A DNA stretch of 47,927 nt, from assembly GCA_017502135.1 (NCBI GenBank), contig JAFVVP010000008.1:1-47927 (forward strand). The letters run 5' to 3'. Shown one piece after another: positions 8,026 through 17,226 of this stretch (within the stretch, counting starts at the first letter, position 1; the number at the start of each line of letters is the position of its first letter). This DNA is from Clostridia bacterium. Its GTDB lineage: Bacteria; Bacillota; Clostridia; Oscillospirales; CAG-272. A model generated the notes under the pieces. The model worked only from the letters and a program-made list of their open reading frames with translations, did no database searches and had not been told where the DNA came from. A program made the position numbers and the translations under genes.

Positions 8026-8553
8026 TCAGATGTTGTTCCGGATTTCGGCGAGCATATCCTCTCCGAATACACGGAACACATAATTCGCTTTGTCCAGAAC
8101 GATAACTTCCTCACCGCCCATATAGATCTCCAAGCGAAGCACTTCAACGCTTACGCCGGCGCTGCTCTTCTTCGCCTTGCCGACCGAGCCGGGATTTAAA
8201 GCGGTAGGAACGCCGCTTACCACCACGCGCATTTTTTCGTGCTTCACCGTGCCGGTGGAGACGTCTCGCATCTGGACCGATCCGCGTAAAGTGAGATTCA
8301 CGTTTCTCTTTGCATAAATTTTTGCGGCAGAGATGTTCATCACTTCAAACGGGATGTCTATCTTTATTGCCGAGAAATGCCCGGGCACGGTGGTGTTATA
8401 CTCGCCGGCGATCCCCGCACCTGTGATCGTCTCCGTCATGGCTTCCAGCGCGGGAAGAGTTACCTCTCCGCTCACGCCGATGAGTTTCGCACCGTTCTCG
8501 TAAACATTGAAGTCCGTGATGACTTCCGGAATCATGTTAATGGCTGTGGTCAT
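8026..8553 (-). CDS. Phage major tail tube protein (P2 FII family)
   Basis: 175 aa from the ATG at 8553 (an ATG two codons earlier, at 8559, is only 3 bases from GGAGG; the one at 8553 is 9 bases away and better spaced). Tube-protein features: MIPEVITDFNVYENGAKLIG at the start, VSGEVTLPALEAMTETITGAG, and a beta-sandwich rich in alternating hydrophobics ending DKANYVFRVFGEDML. It polymerises around the tape measure inside the sheath. It directly follows the sheath gene. Confidence 0.9.
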   Translation of the reverse strand: MTTAINMIPEVITDFNVYENGAKLIGVSGEVTLPALEAMTETITGAGIAGEYNTTVPGHFSAIKIDIPFEVMNISAAKIYAKRNVNLTLRGSVQMRDVSTGTVKHEKMRVVVSGVPTALNPGSVGKAKKSSAGVSVEVLRLEIYMGGEEVIVLDKANYVFRVFGEDMLAEIRNNI

Positions 8554-8555
8554 CT

Positions 8556-9965
8556 TCATACACCTCCGAGCGCTTTCTTGACGAGCTCCGCGTCGATCTC
8601 GATCACGTTCTCGATCTCGCGGGCGGGCGGCCAGAATCCGAGTTTCTGACGGAATTTCAGTTTTCCGGCCATGATATTCCCGATCGGGTTATCCGCATCA
8701 AGGAACTGAATGCGTCCGCCGGCTACCGCACCGATATTTTTGAGACCGTCGATCCGCTTGTTTTCGTTGTCGACCAGGCTCTCGATCAGCCGTGTATTCG
8801 AAGGGTTGTCCACCTTCGAAAAATAGTTCACAACGAAGGTATTCTTATGCCAGTTCACCATACGGCGAATAGCGATAAAGATATCCTTCGGATCTGCAGA
8901 CGCATTCACAGCGCTCGTGTACGTGCCCCACGCCTTCCATACGTCCAAACGCACCGCGGTATAGACGCCTGCGCTCTCCACGGCGTTCGCCTGCTTGTAG
9001 TTAAGCGTGATTTCCTCGCCTTCCTCGGTGCACAGCCCGTCCAAAGGAAGAGGACGGTTCGACGGCGAAGCGTACGGAATATTTCCGTAATCTGCATCCG
9101 TAGAAGCGCACATACCGGCGAAGATGACGGAACGGTGCACCACGTGCGACGCATCCAACGGTGCGCACGGCCAGCAAGGCACAACGTATGTATTGGCGCG
9201 TGCCTTGGTCGCTTCGACAATCGCGGAATATTTCTTCTCATTCACACCAACGTCGCAAGCGGCAACAGCGGAGAATACCGTATCAAACTCCTTGGCTTTT
9301 GCGGCGAGTACGTCCGATACCGTGTCCTCGTGACTGTATCCCGGTGCGATCAGCGTTGCCGGAATGACGCCGCAGATGTGGTAAACGTCATCCACCAGTT
9401 CAACACCGGTGCTTTCGCCCGTTTCGGCGTCGTAGCCGCCCACAATATCCTGGGCAGTCACTTTATTCGGAACAAGTTTTTCATACTCGACCTTCACGGA
9501 TGCGTCAATCGTCACGCCAATGGGTGTAATGGCCGCATAGCCGTTTTCATCATGACGGACCGTGTAATCTTTTCCGGCAGCGTATTCGCCGAGTTTCAGG
9601 GTATCAAGCAGAATGCCCGAATCCTTCACAAGCGGCTTTTCGGGATCCGTAAGGTCCAATGTGCCGGCTGCTACCTTTTCCTTGTGCTTTTTCACATCCA
9701 GCACGTTGATGAACACCACCGGAGATACACCGAACACGCGGAAAAGCACGTACATCGCCTCGCACAGCGTGTAGGATTTCCAGTCATCGGAATACCCGAG
9801 TTTCTCCACCGCCTCTTCGTAGGAGTAGGCAATCACCGGCTTGCCGGTGCCCCTCTCAGTGCCCATATGGACCGGCGCTGTGCCGATAACACACGGGATC
9901 GCACTGTCAACCTGTTTGGTCGCCACGACGTTGGTGGCAGCCTCCTTCACGGTAATACCGTGCAT
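8556..9965 (-). CDS. Phage contractile tail sheath protein (P2 FI family)
   Basis: 469 aa, typical sheath length. The N-terminus MHGITVKEAATNVVATKQVDSAIPCVIGTAPVH is the usual sheath opening (variable-pilot region). The C-terminal region RRMVNWHKNTFVVNYFSKVD with SLVDNENKRIDGL matches the inner sheath domain. Its presence shows the virion is a contractile-tailed phage. The ribosome site AAGGAG lies 8 bases before the ATG. A long antisense frame over it is an overlap artefact. Confidence 0.93.
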   Translation of the reverse strand: MHGITVKEAATNVVATKQVDSAIPCVIGTAPVHMGTERGTGKPVIAYSYEEAVEKLGYSDDWKSYTLCEAMYVLFRVFGVSPVVFINVLDVKKHKEKVAAGTLDLTDPEKPLVKDSGILLDTLKLGEYAAGKDYTVRHDENGYAAITPIGVTIDASVKVEYEKLVPNKVTAQDIVGGYDAETGESTGVELVDDVYHICGVIPATLIAPGYSHEDTVSDVLAAKAKEFDTVFSAVAACDVGVNEKKYSAIVEATKARANTYVVPCWPCAPLDASHVVHRSVIFAGMCASTDADYGNIPYASPSNRPLPLDGLCTEEGEEITLNYKQANAVESAGVYTAVRLDVWKAWGTYTSAVNASADPKDIFIAIRRMVNWHKNTFVVNYFSKVDNPSNTRLIESLVDNENKRIDGLKNIGAVAGGRIQFLDADNPIGNIMAGKLKFRQKLGFWPPAREIENVIEIDAELVKKALGGV

Positions 9966-9998
9966 AGTATCACTCCTTTTCTTTTCGGCTTTGCCGAA

Positions 9999-10499
9999 TC
10001 AGATGTCATATTCCGCCCGTGTCGCAAGGCGGTCGTACGCGGTAAGCGTTACCGCGCCGTGGTAATACGGGTGTGTGTCCTCTTCATCCACTACCCAATT
10101 CACTTTTGTGTCGATCCGGCAGCGTTCCGTGCACGGATTCTCCTGCACCGCGTTTATAATGCGGTCGATCAGATCGCACACGTCCCTCTCCCCTTGCATA
10201 TCTTCGCCCGGGGCGTGTATGCCGATCACAGCGATTATGGTGATGCTGTTTTCCGCGGCATCTATTTCATCCGTCTCCACAGAGCCCGAGGGAGCGCGAA
10301 GAAGGATATACGGGTAAATGTTCTGGGCATACTCTTCCTCCGTTTCCTCAAGCATCGGTGGCCGGAGATCGTTCAGAAAGACCGCCGGCGCATGCCGCTG
10401 TACGAACATTCCCTCGAAATCTCTGCCGCCTGATATAAAGCCGTTCACATACGGCTCGAGCATGGCTTTTACTTCGTCAAGTGTCCCTTGGATACTCAC
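9999..10499 (-). CDS. Probable tail terminator / neck protein
   Basis: 166 aa, GTG start overlapping the previous stop (GTGA). It lies between the gpZ-like protein and the sheath, a slot used for head-tail completion proteins. Residues 30-70 include ERHAPAVFLNDLRPPM-like sequence (read here as FVQRHAPAVFLNDLRPPM). I do not recognise a family with confidence; the position is the main evidence. Confidence 0.6.
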   Translation of the reverse strand: MSIQGTLDEVKAMLEPYVNGFISGGRDFEGMFVQRHAPAVFLNDLRPPMLEETEEEYAQNIYPYILLRAPSGSVETDEIDAAENSITIIAVIGIHAPGEDMQGERDVCDLIDRIINAVQENPCTERCRIDTKVNWVVDEEDTHPYYHGAVTLTAYDRLATRAEYDI

Positions 10500-11143
10500 G
10501 GCGCCGCCTCCTTTGCTTCTCTCTTCCGTTTTGCGGTGTCGATATTTTCACGCACCGCGCGGATATACGCTTTCTGCATATCCTCAATTCCTGTCCTTTT
10601 CGGATCCGGATTTTTCAATGTTTTCCTTGACATCTCCGAAAGCGACAGTGAGATCAACTCCTGAATCTTCTGCTTTTTAACAATGCCGGTATCGGTCTGC
10701 GTCTGTTCGTATTCCGCTGTCCGACGGAACAACCCGACATGCCCGCTTTTCATCCGCGCGATGAATATCCCTTTCATCTCTTTTTCGCTTCCGTCCCTTT
10801 TCGGGTGCGAAACTACGATCCTTCGTTTTACGATCCTTTTTCCGGCTTGCTTCGGTACACCTTTCGGCTTTCTTTCAAAGCGCTCAAGGCCCAGACGGTT
10901 TGATTCCACCCGAAGGACATATCCATACAGATTCGACGCCCTCTTCGCAGATATCTTCGCTCGCTTTTTCAGTTCGGACGGTTTCGCTGTGTACTCCGCA
11001 CCCGCACTTTCGTACAGATACGGCTTCACAACCTGGATAGCGGCTTTTCTGGCGGCGGCACGAATTGCTTTTACAGGTTCCCCTGTTTCGGATGCGATTT
11101 CATCCATCGCGGCTTTGAGCTCATCAACACCGTAAATCTCCAA
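10496..11143 (-). CDS. Minor tail / head-tail joining protein, gpZ- or HK97 gp10-like
   Basis: 215 aa. Highly basic, with ELKKRAKISAKRASNLYGYV, VPKQAGKRIVKRRIVVSHPK and a helix ending QKIQELISLSLSEMSRKTL, like the lambda gpZ / minor tail Z group. It lies between the FII-like connector and the tail terminator slot. The start is uncertain: TTG at 11143 is the only start in a good position and its ribosome site is weak. Confidence 0.65.
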   Translation of the reverse strand: MEIYGVDELKAAMDEIASETGEPVKAIRAAARKAAIQVVKPYLYESAGAEYTAKPSELKKRAKISAKRASNLYGYVLRVESNRLGLERFERKPKGVPKQAGKRIVKRRIVVSHPKRDGSEKEMKGIFIARMKSGHVGLFRRTAEYEQTQTDTGIVKKQKIQELISLSLSEMSRKTLKNPDPKRTGIEDMQKAYIRAVRENIDTAKRKREAKEAAP

Positions 11144-11163
11144 AGACTCAAGATTCTTTCCCG

Positions 11164-11475
11164 TTACCGCCGCACCTCCCCGAGCAGAATCACGTACATG
11201 CCCTCTTCAAGGGAGCATTCCATCACCCGGTACCGGCGTTCTTCGTAGGTAACGCCCGCGCCGACCACCGGCATCCCGCTGAGATCTGTCTCGCTTATAT
11301 ACAGCATCTTCGATGCCTGCCTAAGGTCGTCCCGCTTTGCCTTCAAGTCGTCCAGTTTGTCCCGATCCTCGATCACGGTAACGGTTTGCCCGTTCCATTG
11401 TCTGGGACGGGCAAAGTCGTTCGTGTTCAAGAATATATCGCGGACATCTCGCTCGATTTGTTCCGCAAGGCTCAT
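11164..11475 (-). CDS. Head-tail connector (lambda FII-like / ATP-binding sugar transporter-like family)
   Basis: 103 aa. The pattern (short helical N-terminus, basic middle, then GMPVVGAGVTYEERRYRVMEC beta hairpin) resembles the lambda FII / head-tail joining group. ATG start overlaps the stop of the DUF2190 gene (ATGA). Its neighbours (capsid, DUF2190, gpZ-like) fit a neck component. Assigned with moderate certainty. Confidence 0.65.
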   Translation of the reverse strand: MSLAEQIERDVRDIFLNTNDFARPRQWNGQTVTVIEDRDKLDDLKAKRDDLRQASKMLYISETDLSGMPVVGAGVTYEERRYRVMECSLEEGMYVILLGEVRR

Positions 11476-11792
11476 CCGATGATCACATCCACGGTATTGC
11501 CGCCGGGTGCCATATCTGCCGCCGCGATACCCGCGACGATTTCGCCCTCGGTGGCGGACACCGTACCGGCATCCGCATCATAGTAAAGCGTCGTACCTGC
11601 GGTGATAGCGGTACCGGTCTTTGCGGGAAGGGTAAAGCGTCCCTTTACGTATACCGGTACAACCGTACCCACTTCGGCGTTGTTGTACGCCACGCCGCAC
11701 GTGCCACCCAGGACGACCACGTCGCCGCGGGTGATCTTGTCAGGCGCGGTGTAATCAATCAGTTTGCCTTCGTTCACATACATTGCTTTCAT
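11472..11792 (-). CDS. DUF2190 protein, probable capsid decoration protein
   Basis: 106 aa, with the repeated small beta-barrel signature of DUF2190: ITRGDVVVLGGTCGVAYNNA, VGTVVPVYVKGRFTLPAKTG, TAGTTLYYDADAGTVSA and GEIVAGIAAAD. Members sit next to the major capsid gene in many phages and act as capsid-stabilising or decoration proteins. ATG start with GGAGG at good spacing. A confident family call. Confidence 0.85.
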   Translation of the reverse strand: MKAMYVNEGKLIDYTAPDKITRGDVVVLGGTCGVAYNNAEVGTVVPVYVKGRFTLPAKTGTAITAGTTLYYDADAGTVSATEGEIVAGIAAADMAPGGNTVDVIIG

Positions 11793-11810
11793 GTGTGTTT
11801 CTCCTCCTTA

Positions 11811-13751
11811 TCAGCCGGGGTTCTTGACGAATGCGCGAGGATCTACCGTGTCCACGCCTACGTCGCCGTAGATACGCCACTCCACACCCAGACGATCCCA
11901 AGCAGGGCGGCTCTCGAGATGCGGCTCCTTCTTGCCGTTCAGGTAAGACACGCGGATGCCCTCTACATCGCGAGGATCTGCAGCGAGATAATAAGCCTTC
12001 GCGCTGTATGTATCGAGTTCTGCGTCGATGACCGCATCCAAGGAGTTGCGGAACACGTTCATAGTGCCGCTGTTCGGTGCGGCAGGGTTTGCCGTAGAAC
12101 CGATGAGTTCGAGAGCTGCCACTTCCAACTCTGCCGGAACGATCAGCTTTTTACCCTCGATGTTCAGCGTCTCTTTGCCGCGAAGGTTCTTCTGCTTACG
12201 CATAAGCGCACGCATATCGCCGACGCTTGCCACGCTGATAGCGCCCTCTGCGGACAGATTGCCCTTCTCGGCGCTGTACTGAATGGAGGTCAGCGCCTTG
12301 TAAACGAGTTTGTTGATCGCGCGCTTGTAAGCACGCACGTATGCAGCAGGCACACGGGAGAGCGCGGAAAGATCATCGTTGATCATTGCCTCGCGATTAA
12401 AGCCCCAGCTGCGTCCGTAGGTAGCCAGCTGCGCGGTAGCTGCTGTATCTTTCATCTCGTCAAACTCAAACTCTGCGCCCGGTTTGATCCGCTTAAGATC
12501 ACCCGCCTCGGAGATGCTGTAAATCTTTGCTGCCTTGAAGTCGGCAAGGCTCCCCTCGCTCGTGAATGCTTCAAACGTGGTCTGCACGGAAGCATACTCG
12601 CGTGCAAGCGATTTCTGCACGGTAGCATCGAGAATCGCCGCGAACGCGGTATCGGGAGACAGTGCCCGCGCAAACGCCTCGCTGTCGTCCATGTACTGCG
12701 GATTCTGCACGCCTGCGCGAAGGAGGCACTCATCCGCGATCGCACGAAGGCGCATAGCGCGGAAGTTTCTTGCGGCAGACATGCGCGGCTCATCCAGATG
12801 TGCGCCGGTGCGGATAAGGAGCGCATCCGATACTGCATCGCGGAGTCTGTCGCCCTCGTCGTTGGTAACGCGGACTCCCGAGGTCTGATTCTGCTGTGCA
12901 AGATTTTCGAGAATGGCCGCGCGCACCCGATCGACGGTCGCGCCGCTCTCAATGTGTTCAGACGCATCCATACCGAACGTACGGCAAAGCGTCGTGATCT
13001 CTGCTGCGCGTGCGCGCTCTGCGCTCACGGCGTTGCCTTCGCCGGCCGTAGGCGCTGCTGCCGGCGCGGCAGGCTGTTCTGCCCCTCTCTGGGCAGGATT
13101 TGCGTTCTGCGGCACCTGAGGCGCCACAGTGGTGGTGTTTTCATTTTCACCCATGTTCACTTCTCCTTTGTTTTGTGTATTTTCGATCGCTCTGCCGACA
13201 CCCACGGTATGATCGGCCGGAACGGGTTCGATTGAGATTTCATAGGGTTCCCATTTTACGGCAATATACGTCTCGTCTTCCTCGGCCGTAAAACGTCCGT
13301 CTGCGGATTTCTGGCCCTTTTTCGCGAGATACTCCCACTCGATGACACGGTACCCAACGGATACACCGCGGATAAATCCGTCTGCCACCTTTCTCTTTAC
13401 CTTTTCGGCGAATTCGTCCTCGCTGTCGAATTCAATGTCCGCACGGCAGACGTTATCCGCTTCCAGCCGGACGTCCGTGATTTTAGCGATCGGCATTCTG
13501 CCGACGTTGCAGTCGTGTCCGTGTGCGTACAGCACCACGCCGACGGATCTCAGGCGGGTGAAATCCACCGCACCCGGCGCATGGCTCAGAATCTCCGTGC
13601 CATACCATCTGCGATACGGTGTTTCCGAAGAGAAGGACATCGTAATCCACGCATTTGTCCCCTCCCCCTCTCCGCGCACTGCGCCGATCTCCATGATGCG
13701 GGATGCTGCATCCCCCGCCATAGGCTTCCGCTGATTGTTTAACTCAGGCAT
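11811..13751 (-). CDS. Fused prohead protease and major capsid protein
   Basis: 646 aa. The first ~190 residues are an HK97-type prohead protease: GVVLYAHGHD with catalytic His77 and FIRGVSVGYRV with Ser131, followed by a linker. Residues ~200-330 are a Pro/Ala-rich scaffold-like region, and the remainder reads as the capsid (EFEFDEMKDTAATAQLATYG; EALINDDLSALSRVPAAY-like). One polypeptide carries protease, scaffold and capsid. An in-frame start at 13,154 would give a capsid-only product. Neighbours: portal upstream, DUF2190 downstream. Confidence 0.85.
   Translation of the reverse strand: MPELNNQRKPMAGDAASRIMEIGAVRGEGEGTNAWITMSFSSETPYRRWYGTEILSHAPGAVDFTRLRSVGVVLYAHGHDCNVGRMPIAKITDVRLEADNVCRADIEFDSEDEFAEKVKRKVADGFIRGVSVGYRVIEWEYLAKKGQKSADGRFTAEEDETYIAVKWEPYEISIEPVPADHTVGVGRAIENTQNKGEVNMGENENTTTVAPQVPQNANPAQRGAEQPAAPAAAPTAGEGNAVSAERARAAEITTLCRTFGMDASEHIESGATVDRVRAAILENLAQQNQTSGVRVTNDEGDRLRDAVSDALLIRTGAHLDEPRMSAARNFRAMRLRAIADECLLRAGVQNPQYMDDSEAFARALSPDTAFAAILDATVQKSLAREYASVQTTFEAFTSEGSLADFKAAKIYSISEAGDLKRIKPGAEFEFDEMKDTAATAQLATYGRSWGFNREAMINDDLSALSRVPAAYVRAYKRAINKLVYKALTSIQYSAEKGNLSAEGAISVASVGDMRALMRKQKNLRGKETLNIEGKKLIVPAELEVAALELIGSTANPAAPNSGTMNVFRNSLDAVIDAELDTYSAKAYYLAADPRDVEGIRVSYLNGKKEPHLESRPAWDRLGVEWRIYGDVGVDTVDPRAFVKNPG
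13152..13169 (-). promoter_or_regulatory. Internal ribosome site inside the protease-capsid gene
   Basis: Within the fused gene, AAAGGAG is followed by 8 bases and an in-frame ATG (codon 200, MGENENTTT). It could give a second, shorter product with the scaffold and capsid parts but no protease, similar in logic to lambda C/Nu3. Seen in sequence; expression is inferred. Confidence 0.6.
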
Positions 13752-15174
13752 TCTTATTTTCCTCTTCTTTCTGCGCCGGAAGCACCGACGCTATAAAATC
13801 ATTTTCGATTTTCCGCTGACGGATCACATCGCGCCAGTCTTTTCCGCTCTCGGCGCACACCGCCTGCAGCGTTGTCATGTTCGCGTCGATCGCTTTGACG
13901 GATGCTGTTATGTCCTTCAGAGGATCGACCCATTCCCAGCCCACGGGCGTCCATGTGTGCGCCGTATACTTTCTGCGGTTTGCGAAGAAATCCGCCGCTT
14001 TGATCGGTACCTTTCCTTCCAGAACGGCATATTCGAGCCACGCCTCGTACACGGGTGTACACAGTTCGCAGATCAAGTAATCCTGAAGCACCTTGAACGT
14101 TCTCTGATCGTCCAGAAGCGCCTGACGTGCGGACGAATAACTGACGCCGGACATATCTCTTGAAAGGGATTCATAGGACAGCCCGAGCGAAGCCGCAAAA
14201 AGTCTCGTCTGGATCTTTACGAACTCCGTCATGTTCGCACCGACGCCATTCTGCGGATTGATCGGCTCCACCTTCTCACCCGGCTGCAATTCCATTACCA
14301 TGCCAGGCTTTATATTGAGATGCCGATCTTTCTTCGATCCCTCTCCGGAAACGCGGCCGAGTGCCCCGCCGCCCTCCATTTTGGTGATGGCGATACCGAA
14401 ACAGGCAAGCATGCGTTCTTTCACCGTAACCGCTTCAATGTAACTGTTCAGGTGTGCAATGATCGACATGGCCGACGCAAGCGGCGTGATCTCCCGCACC
14501 TGCGAAGGACGGCTTCTGTGCCGAATATAGATCACCCGCTCCGCGGGAAGGCTCTCTTCGCTTCGCCCCACATAGGACGAATCGTATGTATATCCGGACA
14601 GATGGTACCGGAGGATGCGCCCGGTCTTGTCCACCTCTATGCCGCCGAACACGCTGTTCCCTGCGGCGGCCACCGCGCTGTCCAGCTCGTCCACTTCCCG
14701 GATTTGCAAACGAAATCCGTTTTTTCTGTCGTAGCACTTAACAATAAGCAGACCGCCGTCCACGATGCGGCGGCGGAGAGCCATGCGCTGGATATCCTCA
14801 AAGCTGAAACACCCGGTTACGTCACAGCGGTTCTGCCACTCCCACCAAGCCGCTTCAATAGCACGATTCAGTGCTTCTTCTTCCGTTGTGCCGTCTGCGC
14901 TCATGACAGAAGGCTGAAGGACGATGCCCGTGGATACCACGTTTCTTTCGAAAGCAGACAACGCGGCATTTATGATGTCCGAATTTCGTTCCAGATCCCG
15001 CGCGCGTGCGCGGAGCGTATCGCGAACGCCAAACTGTTCGTTCTCTGCCGCGTCATTCACCGCACGCCATCCGCCGTGCAGGCGATCCTTTACCGCCGCG
15101 TCGTAAGCGCGTAGCAGTTCTCTCTTGCCCCTCTCCGGGGTCAGGAGATAGCGAATCTTTTCTCTGATCGTCAT
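13744..15174 (-). CDS. Phage portal protein (lambda gpB family)
   Basis: 476 aa from the ATG at 15174 (MTIREKIRYLLTPERGK). An earlier in-frame start overlaps the gpW-like gene and was not chosen. Family marks: RARDLERNSDIINAALSAFERNVVSTGI, ALRRRIVDGGLLIVKCY, SAMSIIAHLNSYIEAVTVKERMLACFGI and SLGLSYESLSRDMSGVSYSSARQAL. It is the dodecameric DNA gate at the capsid vertex. It overlaps the start of the protease-capsid gene by 8 bases. Confidence 0.93.
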   Translation of the reverse strand: MTIREKIRYLLTPERGKRELLRAYDAAVKDRLHGGWRAVNDAAENEQFGVRDTLRARARDLERNSDIINAALSAFERNVVSTGIVLQPSVMSADGTTEEEALNRAIEAAWWEWQNRCDVTGCFSFEDIQRMALRRRIVDGGLLIVKCYDRKNGFRLQIREVDELDSAVAAAGNSVFGGIEVDKTGRILRYHLSGYTYDSSYVGRSEESLPAERVIYIRHRSRPSQVREITPLASAMSIIAHLNSYIEAVTVKERMLACFGIAITKMEGGGALGRVSGEGSKKDRHLNIKPGMVMELQPGEKVEPINPQNGVGANMTEFVKIQTRLFAASLGLSYESLSRDMSGVSYSSARQALLDDQRTFKVLQDYLICELCTPVYEAWLEYAVLEGKVPIKAADFFANRRKYTAHTWTPVGWEWVDPLKDITASVKAIDANMTTLQAVCAESGKDWRDVIRQRKIENDFIASVLPAQKEEENKNA

Positions 15175-15178
15175 TTCA

Positions 15179-15391
15179 TCACCGCCGATCAAATTCGGCG
15201 TACAGCACGCCGTTGCATCCACCGGCTTGTTCTCCTGCCGCCATTGCACGCAGTTTTCGCCGTTCCTCGTACAATATGCCAAGACTTGCGCGTTCCACTC
15301 TGCGGGAGCCGATGGAGTAACTCTGCGCGCCGCTTTCGATGGCTTCTATCGCCTCTTCGATTCGTTTTAACTGTTCCGTATAAGAGTTCAT
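15179..15391 (-). CDS. Head-tail joining protein, lambda gpW-like
   Basis: 70 aa, close to the 68 aa of lambda gpW. The pattern is a helix EQLKRIEEAIEAIESGAQ, a beta hairpin YSIGSRRVERA and a second helix LGILYEERRKLRAMA, as in gpW. It lies between TerL and the portal, the lambda A-W-B order. ATG with AGGTAGAA ribosome region. Confidence 0.85.
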   Translation of the reverse strand: MNSYTEQLKRIEEAIEAIESGAQSYSIGSRRVERASLGILYEERRKLRAMAAGEQAGGCNGVLYAEFDRR

Positions 15392-15399
15392 TTTCTACC

Positions 15400-17226
15400 T
15401 CACCACGTTTCTGTATTTTCTGCCGACCATTCACCGCCTTGAGACCACTCCGTATCCCGTTCTTGCGTCGGCTCTTTTTCCGCATTCCGATCCATCTCTC
15501 CGCGCGCCGCCGCGCGTGTGATTGCACGGTATCCTGCGACATCCGCTGCGGCTGCCGCGTACACCTCGCAGTCGAGATAGTGGTTGTCCCCGTGCGAAAC
15601 TTTCGGTACCCACACGGCTACCTTCTTCCCGTTTCGACGAACGGTTACTTTTTGCTCTGCCGTTACCTGTGAGAGATATTCTTCGCCGCACCCCTCGTAC
15701 ACCTGAAAGCCGCCCGACGCGAGAATCCTTCCGTAGATCGCGTCTTTGTACAGATTGGTATCCACAACGACCAGCTGCATTCCGTTCGCACGGCTTCCCT
15801 CTTTGTCCACGCTGCTGATACGGTATCGGCTTAAAATCGGCACGGATGATCCCTTCGAAGGTACCGCCCACTCTCTGTGTACTGCGCAGTATTCGTAAAC
15901 TTGGTCTGTCTGGTCGCCCGAGTCCACAAAGCACAGATTTACAAGATGCGCGCCGCCTTCCGATCCTGGATACGGTCGGTTCATCGCGTCTGTGATATCG
16001 CTCCAATTCTCCACGTAGCCGTTTTCGATAAGGCAGTTTGTTCCGTCCGGAAGAAATGCACGGATCACGAAGTAAAAACCACGTTTCTGCACGTCTACGC
16101 CGCCCGTCAAAAGCACCGTACCCGGCGGAACGACACCGCGAGCATAACCGGAGGTCTTCCGCGCAAGAGCCTGCGCATCCATAGATCCCTCGATCTCTTT
16201 CCACGGTTCAGCAAGCCATGAGTTGACAAAGTTCATAAGCGATTCCGGATCGTCTTTCGACACCTTGAACTCGTAGGCGATATCTCCGAGCGTCAGCCAT
16301 GGTGATGCTATGGCGTTGAGCCGAAAACCGGAATGGAGCTTTGAGCCATTTGTACGCGTCGCACGCCACTCACCAGCCTGTACCGCTGCGCGGATCATCC
16401 GGTCGTCCATTGCCGCCCCGCAATGCGGGCAGACATACACGGCGGTCTCACGCGCCAAGTTAGCGTTTCCCTTTTCATCTTCCCAACGGATCTGCGGGAA
16501 TCGGAGTGTTTGGAATGTCCCGCAGTGCCCACACGGCACACAGTACTCATACTGCGTGTCGGCAGCTTCCCAGGACTCCCAAACAGCACCCGTTTCCAGC
16601 GTGGGCGTGGAGGTGAGAAGAATCTTTTTGGTGTGCTTAAATGTTTTCGTTCGCTCGATCGCTAATTTTATCGGATTTGCTTCTTTTCCCGCCATCCGCG
16701 GGTATTTGTCGGCTTCATCCATAAGCAAGTACCGCATCGGGCGGCCGGCAAGCGATGCCGCTGAATTCGCACCGGAGAGAACGACATACATATCCGTAAA
16801 CTGTAGTTCCAACTTTTTCGACTGCGGATCGAACTTTTCCTTCAGCGGTTCGCACAGTTCGATCATCGGACGTATTCGATTGTCCGACGTTGTTTCTGCC
16901 AGATCAATCGTCGGGTATACCACCATAAGCGGGGCTGGATCCTGATCGATGGCACGTCCCATGGCGTTCAGAATCGTCTCCGTGCCGCCCACCTGCGTCG
17001 GCTTCACAAAGGTGATGCGTTCCACGTCCCTGTCGCTCCACGCGTCCATGATCCCTCTGAGGTACGGCGTGCGCGCTGTTCGCCATTTACCCGGCTCTGC
17101 GTTGGACTTGGCACCGAGCACGCGGTATTTGTCCGCCCACTCCGATACCGTCAAATCGTCCGACGGACGAAGTGCCGCAAGCGCGTCTGTTATGTAAGCC
17201 GGGAAATCCGTATTATTCTCCGTCAT
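15400..17226 (-). CDS. Terminase large subunit (lambda GpA family)
   Basis: 608 aa. The ATPase half has a GpA-style Walker A (FVKPTQVGGTETILN, about residues 73-87), Walker B (LLMDEADKYP, about 167-176) and LLTSTPTLE. Two Cys pairs follow (YCVPCGHCGTF, VYVCPHCGAAM). The nuclease half starts at TGGVDVQKRGFYFVIRAF. It cuts and pumps DNA into the prohead. ATG 17226 is chosen because AGGTGA lies 8 bases upstream; an earlier in-frame GTG at 17238 is part of that ribosome site. It overlaps TerS by 14 bases. Confidence 0.93.
   Translation of the reverse strand: MTENNTDFPAYITDALAALRPSDDLTVSEWADKYRVLGAKSNAEPGKWRTARTPYLRGIMDAWSDRDVERITFVKPTQVGGTETILNAMGRAIDQDPAPLMVVYPTIDLAETTSDNRIRPMIELCEPLKEKFDPQSKKLELQFTDMYVVLSGANSAASLAGRPMRYLLMDEADKYPRMAGKEANPIKLAIERTKTFKHTKKILLTSTPTLETGAVWESWEAADTQYEYCVPCGHCGTFQTLRFPQIRWEDEKGNANLARETAVYVCPHCGAAMDDRMIRAAVQAGEWRATRTNGSKLHSGFRLNAIASPWLTLGDIAYEFKVSKDDPESLMNFVNSWLAEPWKEIEGSMDAQALARKTSGYARGVVPPGTVLLTGGVDVQKRGFYFVIRAFLPDGTNCLIENGYVENWSDITDAMNRPYPGSEGGAHLVNLCFVDSGDQTDQVYEYCAVHREWAVPSKGSSVPILSRYRISSVDKEGSRANGMQLVVVDTNLYKDAIYGRILASGGFQVYEGCGEEYLSQVTAEQKVTVRRNGKKVAVWVPKVSHGDNHYLDCEVYAAAAADVAGYRAITRAAARGEMDRNAEKEPTQERDTEWSQGGEWSAENTETW

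Noticed and set aside
8847-10433. Long plus-strand open frame opposite the tail sheath gene (about 528 codons)
   Set aside because: Antisense to a clear sheath protein, no ribosome site or family signs; high GC opens such frames.
11793-13235. Long plus-strand frame opposite the capsid gene
   Set aside because: Mirror of a conserved gene; Cys/His/Arg-rich composition typical of an antisense frame.
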